From AWTP1-18 sp036518635 (GTDB lineage: Bacteria; Pseudomonadota; Gammaproteobacteria; Burkholderiales; Rhodocyclaceae), in NCBI GenBank assembly GCA_036518635.1, contig DATDMT010000037.1, forward strand, positions 1 through 22,308: 22,308 nt of DNA, given 5' to 3'. Below the pieces are notes generated by a model, which worked only from the letters and a program-made list of their open reading frames with translations, was not told where the DNA came from and searched no databases. This document shows positions 13,849 to 21,141 of this stretch, piece by piece (position 1 is the first letter of the stretch; every line of letters starts with the position of its first letter). A program made the translations under genes and the position numbers.

Positions 13849-15324
13849 ATGCTCCAGCTACTGATGGTCGTGCTCGCCGAGTTGGTCGCGCTGGTGTTGG
13901 TCGTCAGCCTGGTCTACTGGTATGTGCGTGACATAACCCAGAAGAAACACGCGATCCTGCGCAACTATCCGATCATCGGACACCTGCGCTATTTCTTCGA
14001 GCAACTGGGCGAATATTTCCGCCAGTATTTCTTCCTCGGCGACCGCGACGAGCGCCCCTTCAACCGCGCCACGCGGGCCTGGGTTTACCGCCTGGCGAAG
14101 AACGAGGGCGGGGTCATCGGGTTTGGTACCACCTACGACAAGCAGAGCCCCGGGGCGATGATTTTCGTCAACGCGCCTTTCCCCGTGCTTGACGAGGATC
14201 GTTTGCCGACACCGCCCATGGTGATTGGCGAGGGCTACTGCGAGAAGCCCTTTACTGCAAATTCCATCGTCAATATCAGCGGCATGAGCTACGGCGCGAT
14301 CTCCAAGCCTGCGGTGCAGGCCCTGTCGCGCGGCGCGGCCAAGGCCGGCTGTTGGATGGACACCGGCGAGGGCGGTCTTTCGCCCTATCACCTGGAGGGC
14401 GGCTGCGACGTCATCTTCCAGATCGGCACCGCCAAGTACGGCGTGCGCGATGCGGACGGCCGCCTGTCGGAGGCCAAGCTGCGCGAGATGGCGGCCCACG
14501 ACAGTGTGCGCGCCTTCGAGATCAAGCTGTCCCAGGGCGCCAAGCCGGGCAAGGGCGGAGTGCTGCCCGGCGCCAAGGTGACCGCCGAGATCGCCGGCAT
14601 CCGTGGCATACCCGCCGGCAAGGACTCGATTTCGCCGAATCGCCACCTCGATGTCGCCAACATGGACCAGTTGCTCGACATGGTGGAGCGGGTGCGCGAT
14701 GTCACCGGCAAGCCAGTGGGCATCAAGACCGCCGTCGGCGGCTGGGAATTCATGCACCAGATGAACGAGGTGGTGGGCCGCCGCGGCATCGCCTGTGCGC
14801 CGGATTTCCTCGCTATCGACGGCGGCGAGGGCGGCTCCGGCGCCGCGCCGCAGGCTCTGGCCGACCACATGGCGCTATCCATCGAAGAGGCCCTGCCGCG
14901 GGTGGTGGACGCGCTGATCGAAGGCGGCCTCAAGGGGCGGGTGCGGCTGATCGCCGCCGGGCAGTTGATCACCTCGGCGCGGGCCGCCTGGGCCCTGGCC
15001 TGCGGCGCGGATTTCGTGAACACCGCACGCGGCTTCATGTTCTCGCTGGGCTGCATCCAGGCCCTGCGCTGCCATACCAACACCTGTCCGACCGGGGTGA
15101 CCACCCACAACGTCAAGCTGCAGCGCGGCTTGGTGGTAGAGGAAAAGTTCGAGCGGGTGGCGAACTACTGCAACAACATCAACAAGGAAATCGAAATGAT
15201 CGCCCACAGTTGCGGCCTGCGCCATCCGCGCGAGTTCCGCCGCGAGCATGTGCGCATCGTTCAGCGCCACGGCCGCAGCCTGGCGCTGAACGTGCTGTAT
15301 CCCTATCCGAAGCCGAAGGGCTGA
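13849..15324 (+). CDS. Membrane-anchored FMN-binding glutamate synthase-like protein
   Basis: A 491-aa protein. Residues 1-26 form a membrane anchor. Most of the rest (about 120-440) corresponds to the FMN-binding synthase domain of glutamate synthase large subunit. It shows the domain's landmarks: NISGMSYGAIS (142-152), GEGGLSPYH (173-181), SQGAKPGKGG (228-237), IDGGEGGSGAAP (323-334), and the [3Fe-4S] motif Cys402-x5-Cys408-x4-Cys413 with CPTGV. The amidotransferase domain and the GXGXG domain of GltB are absent, so it cannot be a normal glutamate synthase by itself. The physiological reaction is not established; an FMN/Fe-S oxidoreductase role at the membrane is likely. AGGGGGA lies about 7 nt before the ATG. 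Confidence 0.9.
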   Translation: MLQLLMVVLAELVALVLVVSLVYWYVRDITQKKHAILRNYPIIGHLRYFFEQLGEYFRQYFFLGDRDERPFNRATRAWVYRLAKNEGGVIGFGTTYDKQSPGAMIFVNAPFPVLDEDRLPTPPMVIGEGYCEKPFTANSIVNISGMSYGAISKPAVQALSRGAAKAGCWMDTGEGGLSPYHLEGGCDVIFQIGTAKYGVRDADGRLSEAKLREMAAHDSVRAFEIKLSQGAKPGKGGVLPGAKVTAEIAGIRGIPAGKDSISPNRHLDVANMDQLLDMVERVRDVTGKPVGIKTAVGGWEFMHQMNEVVGRRGIACAPDFLAIDGGEGGSGAAPQALADHMALSIEEALPRVVDALIEGGLKGRVRLIAAGQLITSARAAWALACGADFVNTARGFMFSLGCIQALRCHTNTCPTGVTTHNVKLQRGLVVEEKFERVANYCNNINKEIEMIAHSCGLRHPREFRREHVRIVQRHGRSLALNVLYPYPKPKG

Positions 15325-15369
15325 CTTTCATGATGCGTTGGCTACGCCACCGATCATGAAAGTCAGCCC
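15318..15369. repeat. Long inverted repeat spanning the stop codon (possible terminator/REP-like element)
   Basis: A perfect 17-bp inverted repeat (15318-15334 with 15353-15369) starts in the last codons of the FMN protein gene and includes its TGA stop (15322-15324). The 18-nt loop folds further (15336-15337 with 15351-15352, and 15339-15342 with 15346-15349), so the whole element is a nearly continuous hairpin. No T-run follows, so if it terminates transcription it is not a classical intrinsic terminator. Confidence 0.75.
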
Positions 15370-15394
15370 ATTCCCTACGCCCCCCCACCCCCTG

Positions 15395-15414
15395 CCCCCG
15401 CCCCGGGGCGGGGG
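15395..15414. repeat. Perfect 20-bp G/C palindrome
   Basis: CCCCCGCCCC (15395-15404) is directly followed by its reverse complement (15405-15414). It sits in a very C-rich stretch (15380-15414) between the stop-codon hairpin and the end of nnrD/E. It may terminate leftward or rightward transcription or be a dispersed element similar in style to the repeat at 499-590, though the sequences differ. Confidence 0.6.
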
Positions 15415-15470
15415 ACTGATTGGCTCGCTGCGCTCGATATAACCCAGCGTACTGGGCGGAGTTTTTCAGG

Positions 15471-16949
15471 TTAAACCCGCTCGTCGTCGCCGACGATCCA
15501 GCGGTTCAACAGACCCCGCGCCACGTCCGCCAGCTCGGAGGCGGTGAGACCCACCGGCCCCGCGTCGCGGGCGATCAACTCATCCGCCGCCTCACCGTGC
15601 AGATGCACGGCGCCGGCCAGCGCTGCCCAGGGCGTCCAGCCCTGGGCCAGCAGGGCCACTGCCATGCCGGTCAGCACGTCGCCGCTGCCGGCGGCGGCCA
15701 GGCCCGGGTTACCGCTGGCGTTGATGCCCCAGCGCCCATCGGCGCTTGCCAGCACGCTGCCGCAGCCCTTCAGCACCACGTCGGCGCCGCAGCGTTCGGC
15801 CAGGGCCTGGGCGCTGCCGACCCGGTCGGCCTGCACCGCATCCAGGTCGCAGCCGAGCAGGCGTGCGGCTTCCAGCGGATGCGGCGTCATCAGCGTCGGC
15901 GCCGCACGCCGCTCCAGTTGGCCGAGCCAAGCCGGGTGCTGGGCCAGCAGGTTCAGCGCGTCGGCGTCGATCACCAGAGGCAGTGGCAACTCGATCACCG
16001 AGCGCAACAGTTCGGCGGCGCGGCGGCTGTCGCCGAGGCCCGGGCCGATGGCCAAGGCGGTGACCAGGCCGGGCAGTTCCTCCGGCTTCCTCAGCATCAG
16101 CTCCGGTTGCAGCGGGTCCACCGCCAGGGCCTCCAGCAGGCCGCCGTACACCCGCCCGGCACCCAGGCGCAGGGCGGCGCGGGCGGCCAGCAGGGCGGCG
16201 CCGCTCATTCCCGGCGCACCGCCGATGATGCCGGCGGCGCCGTGGCTGCCCTTGTGGCTGTTGAGCCGGCGCGGCTGCAGATGCAGTTCGAAATCGGCGC
16301 GGGAGATCAGCCAGCCGTGGCGGCTGGCATGGACCTCGCCCGCCAGCTCCAGATCGGCGACGGCGATCATGCCGCAGTGGTCCGGCCCGTCTAGGGTCAA
16401 CAGGCCCGGCTTCAGCGCAATGAAGCTGATGGTGTGGCTGGCCTGCACGGTGGCGCCGAGGGTGCGCCCGGTTTCCGCATCCAGGCCCGAGGGGCAGTCG
16501 AGGGCCAGCACCGGGCAGTGCTGGCTGTTGATGTAATCCACCCAGGCGTCATAGGGCGCCGCCAGCGGCCGGGTGAGGCCGATGCCGAACATCGCATCGA
16601 CGATCAGGCTCTGCGGCCCCAGCGGCGGCGCGCCGAGTTCGCTGCCGCCGGCCTGCTGCCAGGCCGCGTAAGCAGCGGCCGCGTCGGCCGGCAGGCGCGC
16701 CGGGTTGCCGCCGAAGACCACCTGCGGATCAAGGCCATGCTCTTCCAGCAGGCGGGCGACGACGAAGCCGTCGCCGCCATTGTTGCCCGGGCCACAAAAG
16801 ATCAGCGGGCGCTGGTCGCCGCTGCGCATCAGTTGCACCGCCAGCCGCGCCGCGGCGGCCCCGGCCCGCTCCATCAGGGGCGGCGTGGCGTCGCCTAAGC
16901 GCTGTTCGATGTCGCGCAGTTCGCGGCTGCGCAGAATGGCTGAGGTCAT
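15471..16949 (-). CDS. nnr: Bifunctional NAD(P)H-hydrate epimerase / ADP-dependent NAD(P)H-hydrate dehydratase
   Basis: A 492-aa repair enzyme (E. coli YjeF type). The N-terminal half (about 1-215) is the epimerase domain, with GPGNNGGDGF (53-62) and the substrate-site DCPSGLDAETG (151-161). The C-terminal half (about 225-485) is the ribokinase-like dehydratase, with HKGSHGAAGIIGG (232-244), IGPGLG (301-306), TPHPLEAARLLG (355-366), and the nucleotide-site AGSGDVLTG (420-428). It repairs NADH and NADPH damaged by hydration, using ADP. The ATG at 16949 gives the family N terminus and has GGAG about 7 nt upstream; a longer frame to 17087 would overlap the divergent amidohydrolase. Confidence 0.95.
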   Translation of the reverse strand: MTSAILRSRELRDIEQRLGDATPPLMERAGAAAARLAVQLMRSGDQRPLIFCGPGNNGGDGFVVARLLEEHGLDPQVVFGGNPARLPADAAAAYAAWQQAGGSELGAPPLGPQSLIVDAMFGIGLTRPLAAPYDAWVDYINSQHCPVLALDCPSGLDAETGRTLGATVQASHTISFIALKPGLLTLDGPDHCGMIAVADLELAGEVHASRHGWLISRADFELHLQPRRLNSHKGSHGAAGIIGGAPGMSGAALLAARAALRLGAGRVYGGLLEALAVDPLQPELMLRKPEELPGLVTALAIGPGLGDSRRAAELLRSVIELPLPLVIDADALNLLAQHPAWLGQLERRAAPTLMTPHPLEAARLLGCDLDAVQADRVGSAQALAERCGADVVLKGCGSVLASADGRWGINASGNPGLAAAGSGDVLTGMAVALLAQGWTPWAALAGAVHLHGEAADELIARDAGPVGLTASELADVARGLLNRWIVGDDERV

Positions 16950-17015
16950 GCGGTCTCCGGCGGTAAGGCTTTTCCCGAGTGCTACATTATCACTACGCTT
17001 GATGACATATCGACC

Positions 17016-18188
17016 ATGGGCTTCGAAGACCTGCTTCCCGACCTCTGTTCCCGCGTCGCCGCTGTTCGGCGCGATATCCATGCGCACCCCGAACTGGCCT
17101 TCGGTGAGTTGCGCACCGCTGAGACCGTCGCCGCCTGGTTGAAGAACCTGGGCCTGGAAGTGTTCACCGGCATCGCCCGCACCGGCGTGATTGCCCGCCT
17201 TAGCTGCGGCAGCAGCCCGCGCGCCATCGGTCTGCGCGCCGACATGGATGCGCTGCCCCTAGACGAACTCAACACCTTCCCGCACCGCTCGCGCCATACC
17301 GGGCAGATGCACGCCTGCGGCCACGACGGCCACAGCGCGATGCTGCTCGGCGCCGCCGAGGTGCTGGCGAAGACGCGCAATTTCGACGGCAGCGTGTACT
17401 TCATCTTCCAGCCTGCCGAAGAGCACGAGGGCGGCGGCCGGGTGATGGTGGAAGAGGGCGTCTTCGAGCGATTCCCGATGGACATGGTGTTCGGCCTGCA
17501 CAATTGGCCGGGCCTGGCGGCGGGCAGCATCGCCGTGCATAGCGGCCCGGTGATGGCCGGCGCCGACCGCTTCGAGATCGTCGTCACCGGCCACGGCGGC
17601 CATGCCGCCATGCCCCACCAGGCGGTGGATAGCGTGGTGGCCGGCAGCGCCCTGGTGCAGAGCCTGCAGACCCTGGTCTCGCGTCATGTCGATCCGCTGG
17701 ACTCCGCCGTGCTCAGCGTCACCCGCTTCCACGCCGGCCATGCCGACAACGTGCTGCCCGAGCAGGCGGTGCTGGGCGGCACGGTGCGCACCTTCAGCAG
17801 CGAGCTGCAGGCGCGGATGGAGGAGGGCATCGCCCGCATCTGCACCGGCATCGAGGCCACCTACGGCGTGCGTGTCGAACTCAACTACGAACGCGGCTAT
17901 CCGCCGACGCTGAATGCCGAGGAGCCGACCTTCATCGCCCGCGAGGTGGCGCGCCATGTGGTCGGTAGCGAACAGACGCTGACCCATTTGCGACCGAGCA
18001 TGGGCGCAGAGGATTTTGCCTATCTGGCCGCTGTGGTTCCCGGCTGCTACGTCTGGCTCGGCAATGGGCCGGGCGAGGGCGGTTGCATGCTGCACAGCCC
18101 CCACTACGACTTCAACGATGCGGTGATCCCCACCGGCATCCGCTACTGGGTTCGCCTCGCCGAACGTGCCCTCGCCGCGGCGCGCTGA
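17016..18188 (+). CDS. M20-family amidohydrolase (hippurate/N-acyl-amino-acid hydrolase type)
   Basis: A 390-aa metallopeptidase-fold hydrolase. It has the M20D pattern: RRDIHAHPELAF (18-29), GLRADMDALP (72-81), and the metal ligands Cys101 and His103 in MHACGHDGHSA, Glu135/Glu136 in PAEE (the second is the usual base), His162 in GLHNWPG, and His360 in LHSPHYDFND. The dimerisation lid lies at about 180-295. Members cleave N-acyl bonds such as hippurate, acetylated amino acids or indole conjugates; the substrate cannot be read from the sequence. Cys101 in place of the aspartate of other M20 subfamilies is normal for this group. It is divergent from nnr (66 nt). No clear ribosome site is seen. 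Confidence 0.93.
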   Translation: MGFEDLLPDLCSRVAAVRRDIHAHPELAFGELRTAETVAAWLKNLGLEVFTGIARTGVIARLSCGSSPRAIGLRADMDALPLDELNTFPHRSRHTGQMHACGHDGHSAMLLGAAEVLAKTRNFDGSVYFIFQPAEEHEGGGRVMVEEGVFERFPMDMVFGLHNWPGLAAGSIAVHSGPVMAGADRFEIVVTGHGGHAAMPHQAVDSVVAGSALVQSLQTLVSRHVDPLDSAVLSVTRFHAGHADNVLPEQAVLGGTVRTFSSELQARMEEGIARICTGIEATYGVRVELNYERGYPPTLNAEEPTFIAREVARHVVGSEQTLTHLRPSMGAEDFAYLAAVVPGCYVWLGNGPGEGGCMLHSPHYDFNDAVIPTGIRYWVRLAERALAAAR

Positions 18189-18215
18189 CGGCGCGGCCGG
18201 AGAGGAATCCTTCCC

Positions 18216-21116
18216 ATGTTCAATCTGCGGGTCTGCCGCTCCTGCCTTTACCGAAGCCTGGCGGCTGTGGCCGCGGCCATCGCGCTATTCGCTCTGCTCG
18301 GCTACCTGTGGTTGCCCGGCTACGCCAAGGGCAAGCTAGAAATTTTGCTCAGCGAACAATTGCACCGGCCGGTCAGCATCGAGCACATCAGCGTTTCGCC
18401 CTTTGCCTTGGCGGCAACCGTCGAAGGCCTTAAGGTCGGCGAGCGCCAGGGCGGCGGCAGCACACTGTCCTTCGCTCGTTTGTACGTGAACCTGTCGTCG
18501 GCGTCGCTGCTGCGGCGCATTCCGGTGATCGAGGAAGTGCAACTGGAAGGGCCGACGGTGCACCTGGAGCGCCAGGCCGACGGTCGCTACAACGTCTCCG
18601 ATCTGCTGGACGAATGGCTGTCCGGCCCGGCCAAGCCGACGCCGGAATTCTCCGTCGCCAACATCAGCATCAGCGGCGGCCGCATCGATTTCGACGACGG
18701 CCCGAAGAAGGCCCGCCACAGCGTCAGCGACCTGGCCCTGGGCATCCCCTTCATCGCCAACACGCCGGCCACCGCCGAGATTTTCGTCGAGCCGCATTTC
18801 CGCGCCACGGTGGATGGCGCCCCGTTCATCCTGGCGGGCAAGCTGCGGCCTTTCGGCGGCCATCGCGAGGCCAACCTGGCGCTGGAGCTGAAGGATTTCG
18901 ATCTAACGCGGGTCTACGAATATTCGCCGCTGAATTTGCCGTTCAGCCTTTCCGCCGGCCGCCTCAACACCCAGCTAGACCTGGCCTTCAGCCAGGGCAA
19001 GGAGGCCGCACCGGCGATCACCCTGAGCGGCAGCCTGGCCCTGCACGAGGTGGCCCTGAGCAGCGGTAAGACCCGGCTGCTCGCCCTCAAACGACTGGCC
19101 CTGGAGGGCGTGGCGGTGGACCTCAGGGCGCAACGGGCCGAGGTAAAAAAACTGAGCGTGGAAGCACCCCAGGTCAGCCTGCGGCGTGGCGCCGACGGCC
19201 AGCTCGACCTGGTCAAGCTGCTTCTGCCACCGTCCGCCGGGAAACCCGTGGCCAAGCCGGCGGTCGCTGCCACCTCCTGGCAGTGGCGGGTGGCGGAGGC
19301 GGCCGTCAGCGGCGGCAGCCTGCAATACAGCGACGACAGCCTGGGCGACAAGGTGCCGCCGCTCCAGGCCGAGGACTTGAGCCTGGCCGTATCGGGTTTG
19401 TCTTCTGCTGCCGATGCCGCGGCGCATTTCGATCTGCGGGCGAAGATCAACCGTCAGGGCCGCATCGCCGCGCAGGGCGAACTGCAATTGACGCCGCTGG
19501 CACTGAAGGCGGCAGTGGACGGCGACAAGGTGGATTTGGTGGCCCTGCAGGGTTGGGCCGCGGAACACCTGAACGCCGTGCTGACCCAGGGCAGCCTGAG
19601 CCTCAAGGGCCAGGCCGCCTACAGCGCGGCGGGGGCCAGCTTCAAGGGCGACGCCAGCCTCAACGACTTCGTCGTGCTCGACCAGCTCAATGCCGTCGAA
19701 CTGCTGCGCTGGCGCAGCCTGCGCCTGGCCGAGCTGGACGTGGCGGCGGGCGGCGGCGGGCCGCTACGCCTGGCCGTGACGGAAATCTTCAGTGACGGCC
19801 TGTTCGCTCGCGCCATGCTGACCGAGAAGGGAAAGCTGAACATCAGCGGCCTGCTCAAGCAGACGCCCGCCGAGGCCGCCGCCGCCACTGCCGCGGCGCC
19901 GCCACCGAGCGAAGCCGCCAGCGACACTACGCAGATTCGGATCGGCAAGATCAATGTGCGCGACGGCAGCATGAATTTCACCGACCGCTTCATCAAGCCC
20001 AACTACCGCGCCAACCTGACCGGTCTCAACGGTAGCATCGGCGCCCTGGCGGCCGGCAAACCCTCGGCGATTCGCTTCAGCGGCAAGGTGGACCGCATCG
20101 CCCCGCTGGAACTGTCCGGCCAGATCGATCCCCTCGGCAAGCCGGTCTTCGTCGATCTGGCGATCAAGGCCAAGGGGGTCGAGATGACCACCTTCAGCCC
20201 CTATTCCAGCCGCTACCTGGGTTACGAGGTGGAGAAGGGGAAGCTCTCGGTGGACCTGCATTACCACGTCGAAAAGGGCGAACTGGTGGCCGAGAACAAG
20301 GTTTTCCTCGACCAGATCACCTTCGGCAACAAGGTGGACAGCCCCGATGCCCTCGACTTCCCGATGGGCCTGATCGTGGGCCTGTTGAAGAATTCCCGCG
20401 GCGAGATCGACATCAACCTGCCGGTCAGCGGCTCCTTGAATGACCCGCAGTTCAGCATCGGCGGCATCATCGGCAAGATGATCCTGAACCTGCTGAGCAA
20501 GGCCGTGACCGCGCCCTTCGCCCTGCTCGGTTCCCTCTTCGGCGGCGGTGAGGATCTCTCCTATGCCGCCTTCGATGCGGGGCATGGGCGCCTGACGGCC
20601 GAGGGCGAGAAGCGCCTGCAGACCCTGGCCAAGGCGCTGAAGGCGCGGGATACGCTGAAACTGGAAATCACCGGCGTGGCCGATCCCGAGCTTGAGCGCG
20701 AAGCCTACAAGCACGCCGTGCTGGAACGCAAGGTGCGCGCCCAGAAGGCCGCGGAGCTGGCCCGCGAAGGCAAGGCCGCCGGCAACCTCGGCGAGCTGAA
20801 GGTAGCCGCCGAGGAATACCCCAAGTACCTGGAGAAGGCCTACAAGGCCGAGGACTTCAAGAAGCCGCGCAACCTGCTGTTCCTCACCAAGAACCTGCCG
20901 GTGGCGGAGATGGAAGCCCTGATGCTGGAGCACATCGCCGCCGGCGAGGCCGAACTGCTGCAACTGGCGCAAAACCGTGGCCAGACGGTGCAGACCTGGC
21001 TGGTGAATCAGGGCGAGGTGGACCCACAACGGCTCTACCTGCTGGCGCCGAAGCTAACCTCAGCAGCGCCGAAGGACGCACCGCCCGGCGGCCGGGCGGA
21101 GTTCTCGCTGAAGTGA
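18216..21116 (+). CDS. Large AsmA-like DUF748 domain protein
   Basis: A 966-aa envelope protein with one N-terminal membrane helix (about 15-34) and a large periplasmic body. The opening after the helix (PGYAKGKLEILLSEQLHRPVSIEHISVSPFALAATVEGLKV, residues 31-70) is the typical start of DUF748/AsmA-type proteins, which form long beta-rich grooves and are related to YhdP/TamB-type lipid transfer proteins. Repeated beta segments with alternating hydrophobic residues continue to about 760. A Pro/Ala linker lies near 545-570. The end (about 785-930) is helical and charged and begins with an OmpA-like stretch (DAGHGRLTAEGEKRLQTLAK). Ribosome site GGAGAGGA lies about 8 nt upstream. A role in envelope lipid homeostasis is inference from the superfamily. 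Confidence 0.88.
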   Translation: MFNLRVCRSCLYRSLAAVAAAIALFALLGYLWLPGYAKGKLEILLSEQLHRPVSIEHISVSPFALAATVEGLKVGERQGGGSTLSFARLYVNLSSASLLRRIPVIEEVQLEGPTVHLERQADGRYNVSDLLDEWLSGPAKPTPEFSVANISISGGRIDFDDGPKKARHSVSDLALGIPFIANTPATAEIFVEPHFRATVDGAPFILAGKLRPFGGHREANLALELKDFDLTRVYEYSPLNLPFSLSAGRLNTQLDLAFSQGKEAAPAITLSGSLALHEVALSSGKTRLLALKRLALEGVAVDLRAQRAEVKKLSVEAPQVSLRRGADGQLDLVKLLLPPSAGKPVAKPAVAATSWQWRVAEAAVSGGSLQYSDDSLGDKVPPLQAEDLSLAVSGLSSAADAAAHFDLRAKINRQGRIAAQGELQLTPLALKAAVDGDKVDLVALQGWAAEHLNAVLTQGSLSLKGQAAYSAAGASFKGDASLNDFVVLDQLNAVELLRWRSLRLAELDVAAGGGGPLRLAVTEIFSDGLFARAMLTEKGKLNISGLLKQTPAEAAAATAAAPPPSEAASDTTQIRIGKINVRDGSMNFTDRFIKPNYRANLTGLNGSIGALAAGKPSAIRFSGKVDRIAPLELSGQIDPLGKPVFVDLAIKAKGVEMTTFSPYSSRYLGYEVEKGKLSVDLHYHVEKGELVAENKVFLDQITFGNKVDSPDALDFPMGLIVGLLKNSRGEIDINLPVSGSLNDPQFSIGGIIGKMILNLLSKAVTAPFALLGSLFGGGEDLSYAAFDAGHGRLTAEGEKRLQTLAKALKARDTLKLEITGVADPELEREAYKHAVLERKVRAQKAAELAREGKAAGNLGELKVAAEEYPKYLEKAYKAEDFKKPRNLLFLTKNLPVAEMEALMLEHIAAGEAELLQLAQNRGQTVQTWLVNQGEVDPQRLYLLAPKLTSAAPKDAPPGGRAEFSLK

Positions 21117-21119
21117 AAC

Positions 21120-21139
21120 GCCGCGCCGGCTGGCGCGGC
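21120..21139. terminator. Hairpin between convergent DUF748 and protease genes
   Basis: A perfect 8-bp GC stem (21120-21127 with 21132-21139) with a 4-nt loop fills the 25-nt gap between two convergent stop codons. It may terminate both transcripts, although neither side has a T-run. Confidence 0.45.
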
Positions 21140-21141
21140 TG

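Noticed and set aside
13794..13850. Longer N terminus for nadC from 13850
   Set aside because: It overlaps the start and ribosome site of the divergent gene; the ATG at 13793 has its own ribosome site and matches the family start.
13858..14868. Minus-strand open frame opposite the FMN protein gene
   Set aside because: The plus-strand protein keeps all family motifs; the reverse frame is low-complexity shadow.
16950..17087. Longer N terminus for nnr from 17087
   Set aside because: It would run through the divergent amidohydrolase start; the ATG at 16949 has GGAG upstream and the family N terminus.
19764..21029. Minus-strand open frame of over 400 codons opposite DUF748
   Set aside because: Leu/Gln/His-rich antisense translation with no motif, inside a well-supported gene.
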